Positions 1-5,015 are shown, counted from the stretch's first letter. The stretch: DNA of 5,015 nucleotides from Parcubacteria group bacterium CG11_big_fil_rev_8_21_14_0_20_39_22 (GCA_002787175.1 PCWC01000067.1:1-5015), one strand, 5' to 3'. The notes: generated by a model not told the origin, from the sequence alone. Program-made: numbers and translations.

Positions 1-7
1 GAGCACA

Positions 8-40
8 AAAATTGGTCGAAGTTTCCGGTTCACCAATTTT
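8..40. terminator. Possible A+T-rich bidirectional terminator hairpin
   Basis: AAAATTGGT (8-16) is the exact reverse complement of ACCAATTTT (32-40). After a bulged C17 the stem can continue with GAA (18-20) against TTC (29-31), leaving an 8-base loop. Read on the plus strand it ends in TTTT. Read on the minus strand it ends in TTTTTG. It could end a gene lying beyond the left edge or back up the terminator at 125-153. The stem is weak in G+C, and bases 41-124 beside it hold no gene that I can see. Confidence 0.35.
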
Positions 41-124
41 CATTTATTAACAGGGATGAGACACACTAATCTTTACAGACCCTCTAACTACCTGAAGTTA
101 CACGAATGGTCTTTCAAGGGAGAC

Positions 125-153
125 AAAAACACGCGGACGATAGAGTCCGCGTG
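125..153 (-). terminator. Intrinsic terminator of the 108-residue gene
   Basis: A perfect 9-bp stem, CACGCGGAC (130-138) against GTCCGCGTG (145-153), has a 6-base loop. On the minus strand it is followed directly by TTTTTG (129 down to 124). The hairpin begins 21 bases after the stop codon of the upstream minus-strand gene, where a Rho-independent terminator belongs. The poly-U side shows that it acts on minus-strand transcripts. Confidence 0.88.
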
Positions 154-168
154 GGTGAGACAGTTTAA

Positions 169-188
169 ATCGTGTCATATGACACGAT
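169..188. repeat. 20-bp perfect palindrome over a stop codon
   Basis: ATCGTGTCATATGACACGAT is its own reverse complement over all 20 bases. It contains the last codons and the TGA stop (175-177) of the 108-residue gene. As RNA it could fold into an 8-bp stem with an ATAT loop, just before the terminator at 125-153. A further GTGTC at 194-198 can pair with GACAC at 181-185 instead, so two mutually exclusive hairpins are possible. It may be a binding site for a dimeric protein, a 3'-end RNA stabiliser or a pause site. The sequence does not decide between these. Confidence 0.6.
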
Positions 189-501
189 AGAAGGTGTCGC
201 GTATTCCTTCTTCATCAGGGAGAGTAACGACTTTCATCGAAGAAAAGCCGGCACTTTCAATTAAAGAACATATTCCCCTATCAAGTGACCCATTCCCCAG
301 CTCCACGAGCTCACGTGTGTCAATTTTATATTTCTCCTCTACACCGTGGTCAAAAGGTGATTGAACTTTTTGACCTCTTGGGGTACTGAAAAGAGATACC
401 CACCTAGGACCGATCCATACGACTACAAGGTAACCCTCTCTTAACACCACATTTGATATTGATGTGGTGGGAACAACTTCACTTGCATCCAACCTTATCA
501 T
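175..501 (-). CDS. Hypothetical protein, 108 residues
   Basis: I do not recognise this protein. It has no signal peptide, membrane segment or familiar catalytic motif. What can be seen is a hydrophobic, probably beta-strand core (YLVVVWIGPRWVSLFS, about residues 24-39), a charged middle (about 51-68) and a C-terminal part with a likely helix (LDRGICSLIESAGF) followed by a strand (MKVVTL). This would suit a small cytoplasmic alpha/beta protein. The ATG at 501 is chosen because AAGGGA (506-511) lies 4 bases upstream. A longer in-frame GTG start at 558 would lie just upstream of the predicted -10 hexamer and so would not be transcribed. The gene has its own promoter (549-576) and terminator (125-153), so it looks monocistronic. 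The complete signal set makes it a real gene, but its function is unknown. Confidence 0.75.
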   Translation of the reverse strand: MIRLDASEVVPTTSISNVVLREGYLVVVWIGPRWVSLFSTPRGQKVQSPFDHGVEEKYKIDTRELVELGNGSLDRGICSLIESAGFSSMKVVTLPDEEGIRDTFYRVI

Positions 502-505
502 TTCG

Positions 506-511
506 TCCCTT
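506..511 (-). promoter_or_regulatory. Ribosome binding site deciding the start at 501
   Basis: The minus strand reads AAGGGA, then CGAA, then ATG. This purine-rich Shine-Dalgarno-like match favours the ATG at 501 over the upstream in-frame GTG at 558. It is the only clear site of this type among the four genes of the window. Confidence 0.6.
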
Positions 512-548
512 TCTCTTTTTTTGTTTTTGTAGTTGCACCGAAGAAAAA

Positions 549-576
549 ATAATATCACAATTTAGCTAAACGACAA
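549..576 (-). promoter_or_regulatory. Sigma70-type promoter of the 108-residue gene
   Basis: On the minus strand TTGTCG (571-576, 4 of 6 to the -35 consensus) is followed after 16 bases by TATTAT (549-554, 5 of 6 to the -10 consensus). Transcription would begin near 542 and give a leader of about 40 bases before the ATG at 501. Position and spacing both fit. Confidence 0.58.
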
Positions 577-698
577 GAGTACGTCACATCTTCAAAAAGC
601 ACCTTGCTAAGGATATTTTTTGAATTTTGATATGGGAACTTTGACAACTAAGCATATTCTAAATAACCCTTAAACTCGCCGTCTAAGTCGACTTCAAG
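577..698. other. Intergenic stretch with no supported feature
   Basis: These bases lie between the promoter of the 108-residue gene and the stop codon of the Gmad2 gene. On the minus strand CCTT-AGC-AAGG followed by TGCTTTTTG (about 595-613) is at best a very weak terminator for the Gmad2 gene. A 10-bp palindrome, AAGTCGACTT (685-694), is short enough to be chance. No open frame here looks coding. Confidence 0.5.
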
Positions 699-1370
699 CT
701 AATTCGAAAATCGAACAGGTATCTCTACCGCATCTTCGTTTTCTGGTAGCCCTGAGGGATTGGCTTTTTGCAATATAATAGTTCCTCTCTTATAGAAATC
801 AGGATCGCCTTCAGTGTAAGGAGACGTAAACTCCAAAGAAGATTCGAAAGTTACAAATTCTTCTGTCATCCATTCACCCTCTGCCATTACAGGACCCTGC
901 GCTATTATCCTCCCATTCCAATCAACAAGCACGGCAGAGAAGCTGGCTTCAAAAAACCAGGTCCCTCGAGCATTTCCACTGATAGTAACAGGGCTCTCGA
1001 TAACAGCGTTTTCTGCTGGCTCATAGGCTCTTATAAGTTCGTTGCCGATATAATTATCTTCACCATCGGAATTGTCATCGCCGTTTGAGCCATTGTCTTC
1101 AGTCGGTATATTATCGCAAGTATAAGCACAGACTTGTGCACATATTGACCCTTCAGGATCGCAAGGATTACCACAGCTGTTGAAAGTACCTTTCCTCTCA
1201 CGACAATCATTCCTATAAGGAACTTCATCTTCATTTAGATTCGTAGTATAGACCACCTTGGTATCGTAATCATCCGTTATTGTTATACCTTTTACTGAGT
1301 AAAACCACCAAACAAATATAACGACGGCTATTAAAACTATAACTGTCCAAAAAGTTGTTTTTCTATTCAT
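699..1370 (-). CDS. Membrane-anchored Cys-rich protein with Gmad2 Ig-like domain
   Basis: This 223-residue protein starts with a short basic segment (MNRK) and one hydrophobic helix (about 7-26), read as an uncleaved signal anchor or signal peptide. The rest would lie outside the membrane. Residues 56-85 form a compact six-cysteine module (C56, C66, C70, C77, C81, C85; C-x9-C-x3-C-x6-C-x3-C-x3-C), which suggests three disulfides. An acidic, Asn/Asp/Gly-rich linker follows (about 90-108). Residues 112-222 look like a Gmad2 domain, the immunoglobulin-like fold first described in spore-germination-associated proteins: IRAYEPAENAVIESPVTISG, then GTWFFEASFSAVLVD, and closing IPVRF. Such domains also occur in surface proteins of non-sporulating bacteria, so no role in germination is implied. 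The likely role is at the cell surface, with ligand unknown. The ATG at 1370 is the only start that keeps the membrane segment; it has no clear Shine-Dalgarno sequence. The stop is TAG. Confidence 0.85.
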   Translation of the reverse strand: MNRKTTFWTVIVLIAVVIFVWWFYSVKGITITDDYDTKVVYTTNLNEDEVPYRNDCRERKGTFNSCGNPCDPEGSICAQVCAYTCDNIPTEDNGSNGDDNSDGEDNYIGNELIRAYEPAENAVIESPVTISGNARGTWFFEASFSAVLVDWNGRIIAQGPVMAEGEWMTEEFVTFESSLEFTSPYTEGDPDFYKRGTIILQKANPSGLPENEDAVEIPVRFSN

Positions 1371-1438
1371 AATGCAAAAGTTAAATTGATAAAGGATTTA
1401 CAAACCCCAGTGAAGTTTCCACCTTCGCTACAAGAACT

Positions 1439-1469
1439 ATTATAGGAATTTTTAAATTTTAATTCCCAA
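1439..1469 (-). promoter_or_regulatory. Candidate promoter of the Gmad2-domain gene
   Basis: The minus strand has a perfect -10 hexamer, TATAAT (1439-1444). TTGGGA (1464-1469) is a possible -35 element at a long 19-base spacing. A+T-rich tracts upstream could act as an UP element. Transcription would start near 1432 and leave a leader of about 60 bases. The -10 is good and the -35 weak. In DNA this A+T-rich, TATAAT-like strings are also expected by chance. Confidence 0.42.
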
Positions 1470-1620
1470 TTTTTAAATAATTTTTAATTTACTATTTTCT
1501 AAACAATTAAGAAATTAATAGGTTGTGACTCCCCTATTTTCAGTTTAAGAAATTGAAAAAATTAAGTCATTATTTACAAAATTTAAAAATTATAAAATTA
1601 AAAATTTACACACATTGTTT
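1441..1620. other. Very A+T-rich intergenic spacer
   Basis: By hand count 29 of these 180 bases are G or C (16%), far below the flanking genes. It consists of runs such as AATTTTTAAATTTT and AATTTAAAAATT, separated by one GC-richer island near 1521-1535. It lies between the end of the PEBP gene and the Gmad2 gene. No coding frame is convincing in it. It probably holds the 3' end of the uvrA-PEBP transcript and the promoter region of the next gene. Confidence 0.6.
1517..1538. repeat. Small inverted repeat, possible weak terminator
   Basis: AATAGG (1517-1522) pairs with CCTATT (1533-1538) around a 10-base loop. It is the GC-richest island of the spacer, about 95 bases beyond the PEBP stop codon. 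The motif TTAAGAAATT occurs on both sides of it, at 1507-1516 and 1545-1554. With only 6 bp and no strong U-tract on the minus strand it is a weak terminator at best, yet no better one is visible after the PEBP gene. Confidence 0.25.
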
Positions 1621-1630
1621 TCTCTTTCAT

Positions 1631-2101
1631 TTACTTTCTCTCATACAATCCCATAAGCTCCGCCTCCTCAATTATATGACTTGTCATTTCTCTTTCCAAG
1701 TCTCTCCTTTTTGCACCTTCCGCCAATTCAAGTCGAGAATCCAATGCATAAAGCCGTATAAAATATCGATGTCTCCTGTCGGGCGGGCAAGGAGCGATAT
1801 AACCCAATGAACCAGCGGTATTTTCTCCCAATATCCCTTCCGGCTCAAACCCCTCTTTTACTTCTTCTTCTTTTGGATTGATATTGAAGACCACCCAATG
1901 GTCGAAAACAGGAATCCCCATCAACTCTTTCACTGTCTGAGGAATATCCGGATCATCCATAATGAGGACAAGTGACTTTGTGTTACTTGGTGTATTCTTG
2001 AATTTTAGAGGTAGATTTTTGCCTTCGCCACTACAAGTATACTTTGCCGGTATATCTTCTCCACCCTTAAAAGCGGGAGATGTTATTCTCAGGTGCTTCA
2101 T
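1631..2101 (-). CDS. YbhB/YbcL-type PEBP family protein
   Basis: This 156-residue protein is close to the usual length of bacterial phosphatidylethanolamine-binding (Raf-kinase-inhibitor-like) proteins. Family landmarks appear in order: N-terminal SPAFKGGEDIPAKYTCSGEG (8-27), the DDPD motif of the anion-binding pocket (49-52), DHWVVFNI (67-74), and GYIAPCPPD with H111-R112 leading into YFIRLYALD (100-121). Pocket residues Asp50, Asp52, His68 and His111 are all present by this reading. There is no signal peptide, so it is probably cytoplasmic. Eukaryotic members bind phospholipid head groups or kinases. The ligand of the bacterial branch is not established, so no reaction is assigned. It starts 43 bases after the uvrA stop with no promoter that I can see between them, which suggests co-transcription. 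The only reasonable start is the ATG at 2101, though it lacks a clear Shine-Dalgarno sequence. The stop is TAA. Confidence 0.93.
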   Translation of the reverse strand: MKHLRITSPAFKGGEDIPAKYTCSGEGKNLPLKFKNTPSNTKSLVLIMDDPDIPQTVKELMGIPVFDHWVVFNINPKEEEVKEGFEPEGILGENTAGSLGYIAPCPPDRRHRYFIRLYALDSRLELAEGAKRRDLEREMTSHIIEEAELMGLYERK

Positions 2102-2144
2102 ATATAGTTAGAAAGCCGTACGACCTTTGATATGATTTCAACCC

Positions 2145-4811
2145 TTAATATTTAGATTGTCTCTGTTTCACCTTTCTGATTATTTTGCCGAGAATTTTTT
2201 TCAAATACTGACCTGTATATGACTTTTCATTATTTGCCACTTGGTCTGGAGTACCTTTTGCCACAAGCTTACCGCCACGAATTCCACCCTCTGGACCTAT
2301 ATCTATTATATAATCGGATGATTTTATAAGATCCATATTGTGTTCGATAACAACGACTGTGTTACCTTTATCAACCAATTTCTGTAAAATCTCGATAAGC
2401 TTGCTCACGTCTTCATAATGAAGTCCGACTGTCGGCTCGTCTAAAAGGTATATGGTTTTCTGTAAGTGAGGTCGGTAAAGTTCTGAAGAAATTTTTATTC
2501 TTTGTGCCTCGCCACCAGATAGAGTGGTTGCGGATTGTCCGAGTTTAAGGTAGCCGAGTCCAACATCGTTTATCGTCCTTAACCTGTCATAAATTGCCGG
2601 AATATCTTCAAAAAAATCAAGTGCATTTTTGGCGGTCATTTCAAGTACATCGTAAATATTTTTCTTTTTATACTTGACTTCAAGCGTCTCTTTCATAAAT
2701 CGCTTACCTTTACAAACATCACAGGGTACATAAACCGTAGGCAGAAAATGCATCTCCACTGCTATCTCGCCGTTCCCTTGGCATGCCTCACACCTTCCAC
2801 CTTTCACGTTGAAAGAAAATCGATTCGCTTTCCAACCGCGATAACGAGCCTCTTCAGTTTCAGCAAACAAATCCCGAATAAAAGTAAACGCACCGGTATA
2901 TGTTGCAGGGTTTGAGCGAGGAGTTCTTCCTATAGGACTCTGATCTATAAGTATTGTACGGGAAAGATATTCTGTGCCGGTAAATGAAGAGCAGTTGAAA
3001 GTCTCAGCGCTTCTATAACGCCTTTCGAGTCTGGCCCGCAAATTCTTGTGCAGTATCTCGTACAAGAAAGAAGACTTACCTGAACCTGAAACACCAGTAA
3101 TCGTAACAAAGCGTGACAACGGAACATCTATATTTAGATTGTCGATATTGAATACTTTTCCGCCACGGATTTTAAGCGACCCTTTATCCTTTTGTCTATA
3201 CTCGCTCGGAATTTCAACACTCTTCTCACCTCGAAGATATGAGAGAGTCAGAGATTTTGATTTGTTTTCTTTGGCAGTTAAAAGCTCATCAAGATAGCCC
3301 GAAACCACCACTTCACCACCGTGAGTTCCGGCTCCCGGACCGATGTCGATTATATAGTCAGAAGAAAAAATTGTGTCTTCATCGTGTTCTACAACTAAAA
3401 TCGTATTACCGAGATCACGCAAACTAAGCAATGTTTTTATAAGGCGGTCATTGTCGCGTTGATGGAGTCCGATCGTCGGCTCATCAAGAACATACAAAGC
3501 ACCGACAAGGCCTGATCCGAGCTGACTGGCAAGGCGGATACGTTGTGCTTCCCCTCCCGAGAGTGTGTGTGCTCGCCGATCGAGACTTAAATACTCTATC
3601 CCGACATTTAACATAAAGGACAATCGAGACTCAATCTCACGCAAGATTGTTTTTGCTATTTCTGCATCTGTTTTAGATAATTCAATACTCTCAAAAAAAC
3701 TAAAAGCATCGGCAATCGAGAGTGATATTAGCTCCACTATATTTATACCTTTTTCTTTGCCACTTTTACCAAGTCGGATATGCAATGCTTCCTCGCGAAG
3801 TCGCGCACCACCACACTTTTTACATAATTCATCTCCAAAAAAGTGTCTGGTACCGAGACCGTTACATTCCGGACACGCACCATAAGGAGAATTGAAAGAA
3901 AAAAGTCGTGGCTCGATTTCTGGATATGAGAATCCATCATAAGGGCACATAAATTTTGCAGAGATAAGTCGCTCATCGGCTGGAGTGATAATCTTAAGTA
4001 ATCCGTCGGACTCTGAAAGTGCAAGCTCAATCGCTTCGCTTAATCTTTCTCTTACCCCCGAATCGGATTTTCCCATATTAGCTATATCATCAATAAAAAA
4101 TTCATCGACAAGTACGTCGATATTATGCTTTTTATTTTTAGATAATATTATTTGCCCCCTTAGTTTTCTCTCTTGCCCGTCAACTCTTACCGACTCAAAA
4201 CCTTTTCCCAAAAGGTCATAGAGCAGTTGGTAATATTCTCCTTTTCTCCCGACAACAAGTGGGGCAAATATTTTAATCTTTGCATCGCTGACAGGGACTC
4301 CAAATATCTTTTCGCTTTTCTTGGTCTTTTCGAGATCCTTAACAGTCTTGATTATGGTAGCAAGTATTTCCTCGTTTGAGAGCCGTGAAATTTCACGCCC
4401 ACATAAAAGACAGTCGGGCTTTCCTATCCTCGCAAACAAGACTCTCAAATAATCGTAAATCTCAGTAATAGTAGCCACAGTCGAACGTGGATTATTTGAA
4501 CGAGATTTTTGGTCAATAGATATCGCTGGTGAGAGTCCGACTATCTCATCGACATCCGGCTTTTGCATTTGTCGCAGAAATTGTCTGGCGTAGCTTGAAA
4601 GAGATTCGATATATCGCCTTTGACCTTCGGCAAAGATTGTATCGAAAGCAAGAGACGATTTTCCTGATCCAGAAAGCCCGGTAAAAACCACCATCTTGTT
4701 TCTCGGCATTGATACAGTAATATCCTTAAGATTGTGAGTTCGAGCTCCCTTTACGATAAGTTCACCGTCAGAATTCCCCTCTTTTACTTTTTTGTTGTCG
4801 TTTTTATTCAT
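2145..4811 (-). CDS. uvrA: Excinuclease ABC subunit UvrA, lacking the insertion domain
   Basis: UvrA is the damage-sensing ATPase of nucleotide excision repair. It dimerises, binds distorted DNA in the cytoplasm and loads UvrB. This 888-residue copy (E. coli UvrA has 940) has both ABC halves intact: Walker A GLSGSGKSS (45-53) and GVSGSGKSS (573-581), signatures LSGGEAQR (417-424 and 764-771), Walker B VLDEP (441-445) and LLDEP (789-793), and switch histidines 476 and 824. A UvrB-binding domain is present at about 131-250, with the RKGEY motif at 189-193. The C-terminal zinc finger is C674, C677, C697, C700. In the first half, C313/C316 and C330/C333 are only 13 residues apart, where E. coli carries an insertion domain of about 100 residues. 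The next upstream metal site reads C289-x2-D292 in place of Cys-x2-Cys. A 16-residue polar N-terminal extension and a basic tail (about 875-888) frame the family core. The ATG at 4811 is the only upstream start. The PEBP gene follows after 43 bases. Confidence 0.98.
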   Translation of the reverse strand: MNKNDNKKVKEGNSDGELIVKGARTHNLKDITVSMPRNKMVVFTGLSGSGKSSLAFDTIFAEGQRRYIESLSSYARQFLRQMQKPDVDEIVGLSPAISIDQKSRSNNPRSTVATITEIYDYLRVLFARIGKPDCLLCGREISRLSNEEILATIIKTVKDLEKTKKSEKIFGVPVSDAKIKIFAPLVVGRKGEYYQLLYDLLGKGFESVRVDGQERKLRGQIILSKNKKHNIDVLVDEFFIDDIANMGKSDSGVRERLSEAIELALSESDGLLKIITPADERLISAKFMCPYDGFSYPEIEPRLFSFNSPYGACPECNGLGTRHFFGDELCKKCGGARLREEALHIRLGKSGKEKGINIVELISLSIADAFSFFESIELSKTDAEIAKTILREIESRLSFMLNVGIEYLSLDRRAHTLSGGEAQRIRLASQLGSGLVGALYVLDEPTIGLHQRDNDRLIKTLLSLRDLGNTILVVEHDEDTIFSSDYIIDIGPGAGTHGGEVVVSGYLDELLTAKENKSKSLTLSYLRGEKSVEIPSEYRQKDKGSLKIRGGKVFNIDNLNIDVPLSRFVTITGVSGSGKSSFLYEILHKNLRARLERRYRSAETFNCSSFTGTEYLSRTILIDQSPIGRTPRSNPATYTGAFTFIRDLFAETEEARYRGWKANRFSFNVKGGRCEACQGNGEIAVEMHFLPTVYVPCDVCKGKRFMKETLEVKYKKKNIYDVLEMTAKNALDFFEDIPAIYDRLRTINDVGLGYLKLGQSATTLSGGEAQRIKISSELYRPHLQKTIYLLDEPTVGLHYEDVSKLIEILQKLVDKGNTVVVIEHNMDLIKSSDYIIDIGPEGGIRGGKLVAKGTPDQVANNEKSYTGQYLKKILGKIIRKVKQRQSKY

Positions 4812-4838
4812 AAATATCGGCTATCACACAAATATGAA

Positions 4839-4857
4839 CCGGTGTCTAACTCACCGG
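4839..4857 (-). promoter_or_regulatory. GC-rich hairpin in the uvrA leader
   Basis: CCGGTG (4839-4844) and CACCGG (4852-4857) form a 6-bp, GC-rich stem with a 7-base loop. It falls between the predicted transcription start and the uvrA ATG, ending about 27 bases before it. No U-tract follows, so it is not an ordinary terminator. It may shape leader RNA stability or translation, or be chance. Confidence 0.35.
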
Positions 4858-4886
4858 GTAGGTCTGATTTATACAGTAGGATAAAC

Positions 4887-4915
4887 AGTATACGTACGAT
4901 AGACAAAAGACGCAA
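4887..4915 (-). promoter_or_regulatory. Predicted sigma70-type promoter of uvrA
   Basis: On the minus strand TTGCGT (4910-4915) and TATACT (4887-4892, 5 of 6 to consensus) are separated by the ideal 17 bases. The start would fall near 4880, giving a leader of about 70 bases. An alternative pair, TTGTCT and TATCCT, also 17 apart, overlaps it slightly downstream. I see no E. coli-type (CTGT-N8-ACAG) or Bacillus-type (GAAC-N4-GTTC) LexA box. Confidence 0.5.
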
Positions 4916-4924
4916 GGCGAGCGC

Positions 4925-4985
4925 TATAGACAATAATTAACGTGAGACCTCGCCCCTTGTATAGATAATAATTCGGTGATACCTC
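4925..4985. repeat. Two imperfect direct repeats upstream of the uvrA promoter
   Basis: Copy one (4925-4951) begins TATAGACAATAATT and ends ACCTC. Copy two (4960-4985) begins TATAGATAATAATT and ends ACCTC. They match at 22 of 27 aligned positions, with one base missing in copy two, and start 35 bases apart. They lie just upstream of the predicted -35 of uvrA, so they could be regulator sites, or a local duplication. Confidence 0.5.
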
Positions 4986-5015
4986 TTGCTCATGTGACTA
5001 TGAGTACAAAATAGA

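Noticed and set aside
175..558. Longer version of the small gene starting at a GTG (558), 127 residues
   Set aside because: The GTG lies upstream of the predicted -10 hexamer (549-554) and has no ribosome binding site, whereas the internal ATG at 501 has AAGGGA at the right distance. The extra N-terminus is Lys/Arg/Asn-rich and looks like translated leader.
641..646. Perfect TTGACA on the plus strand as a promoter -35
   Set aside because: The bases 16-18 downstream (TAACCC region) do not resemble a -10 element, and transcription would run antisense into the Gmad2 gene.
768..1088. Plus-strand open frame of 106 codons
   Set aside because: It lies entirely opposite the Gmad2-domain gene and shows no recognisable motif or start signal; it is a shadow frame.
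1553..1810. Plus-strand open frame of 85 codons
   Set aside because: Half is translated A+T-rich spacer and half is antisense to the PEBP gene; composition and lack of motifs argue against a gene.
3565..3885. Plus-strand open frame of 106 codons, and other frames within 2945-4379
   Set aside because: All lie inside uvrA, whose reading frame is fully supported by family motifs from end to end.
4734..4940. Plus-strand open frame of 68 codons across the uvrA start
   Set aside because: It overlaps the uvrA start and promoter in antisense, with no start signal or recognisable motif.
4925..4985. Start of a CRISPR array
   Set aside because: Only two imperfect copies are seen, with an 8-base gap between them, far too short for a spacer, and no cas gene is nearby.
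4937..4993. Minus-strand ATG frame of 18 codons upstream of uvrA, as a possible leader peptide
   Set aside because: It has no Shine-Dalgarno sequence and ends upstream of the predicted uvrA transcription start, so it would not be on that mRNA. It merely reads through one repeat copy.
1..5015. tRNA, rRNA, riboswitch, transposase or integrase signals
   Set aside because: No cloverleaf with a GGTTCRA-type T arm, no rRNA-like stretch, no recognisable riboswitch core and no mobile-element protein or long terminal inverted repeat was found on either strand.

Overview
The window carries four genes, all on the minus strand, in an A+T-rich bacterial background. They are uvrA (nucleotide excision repair), a YbhB/YbcL-type PEBP-family gene just downstream of it, a membrane-anchored Cys-rich protein with a C-terminal Gmad2 Ig-like domain, and a 108-residue protein I do not recognise. 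TAA, TAG and TGA all act as stops, so the genetic code looks standard. The Cys-rich plus Gmad2 surface protein, the pared-down UvrA and the scarcity of Shine-Dalgarno sequences would fit Candidate Phyla Radiation (Patescibacteria/Parcubacteria-like) bacteria. That placement is an inference from protein style and was not tested.

Layout in transcription order, right to left. The stretch 4812-5015 is non-coding. It holds a plausible sigma70-type promoter for uvrA, two imperfect 26-27 bp direct repeats upstream of it, a short direct repeat over the -10 and start region, and a GC-rich hairpin in the leader. uvrA fills 2145-4811. The PEBP gene (1631-2101) follows after 43 bases and is probably co-transcribed. 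A very A+T-rich spacer (about 1441-1620, 16% GC by hand count) separates this pair from the Gmad2 gene (699-1370), which has its own TATAAT -10 hexamer. After a 120-base stretch with nothing convincing, a good promoter drives the 108-residue gene (175-501). That gene ends in a 20-bp perfect palindrome and a textbook intrinsic terminator at 125-153. The left edge (1-124) holds one A+T-rich hairpin and no gene.

UvrA works with UvrB and UvrC to find bulky DNA lesions. The PEBP protein has no established link to repair, and the other two genes look like separate transcription units. I see no mobile element, CRISPR array, RNA gene or multi-gene novel system. The most notable point is that this UvrA lacks the roughly 100-residue insertion domain of the first signature domain while keeping the UvrB-binding domain. 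Next come the palindrome and alternative hairpins at the end of the small gene and the repeats in front of uvrA.
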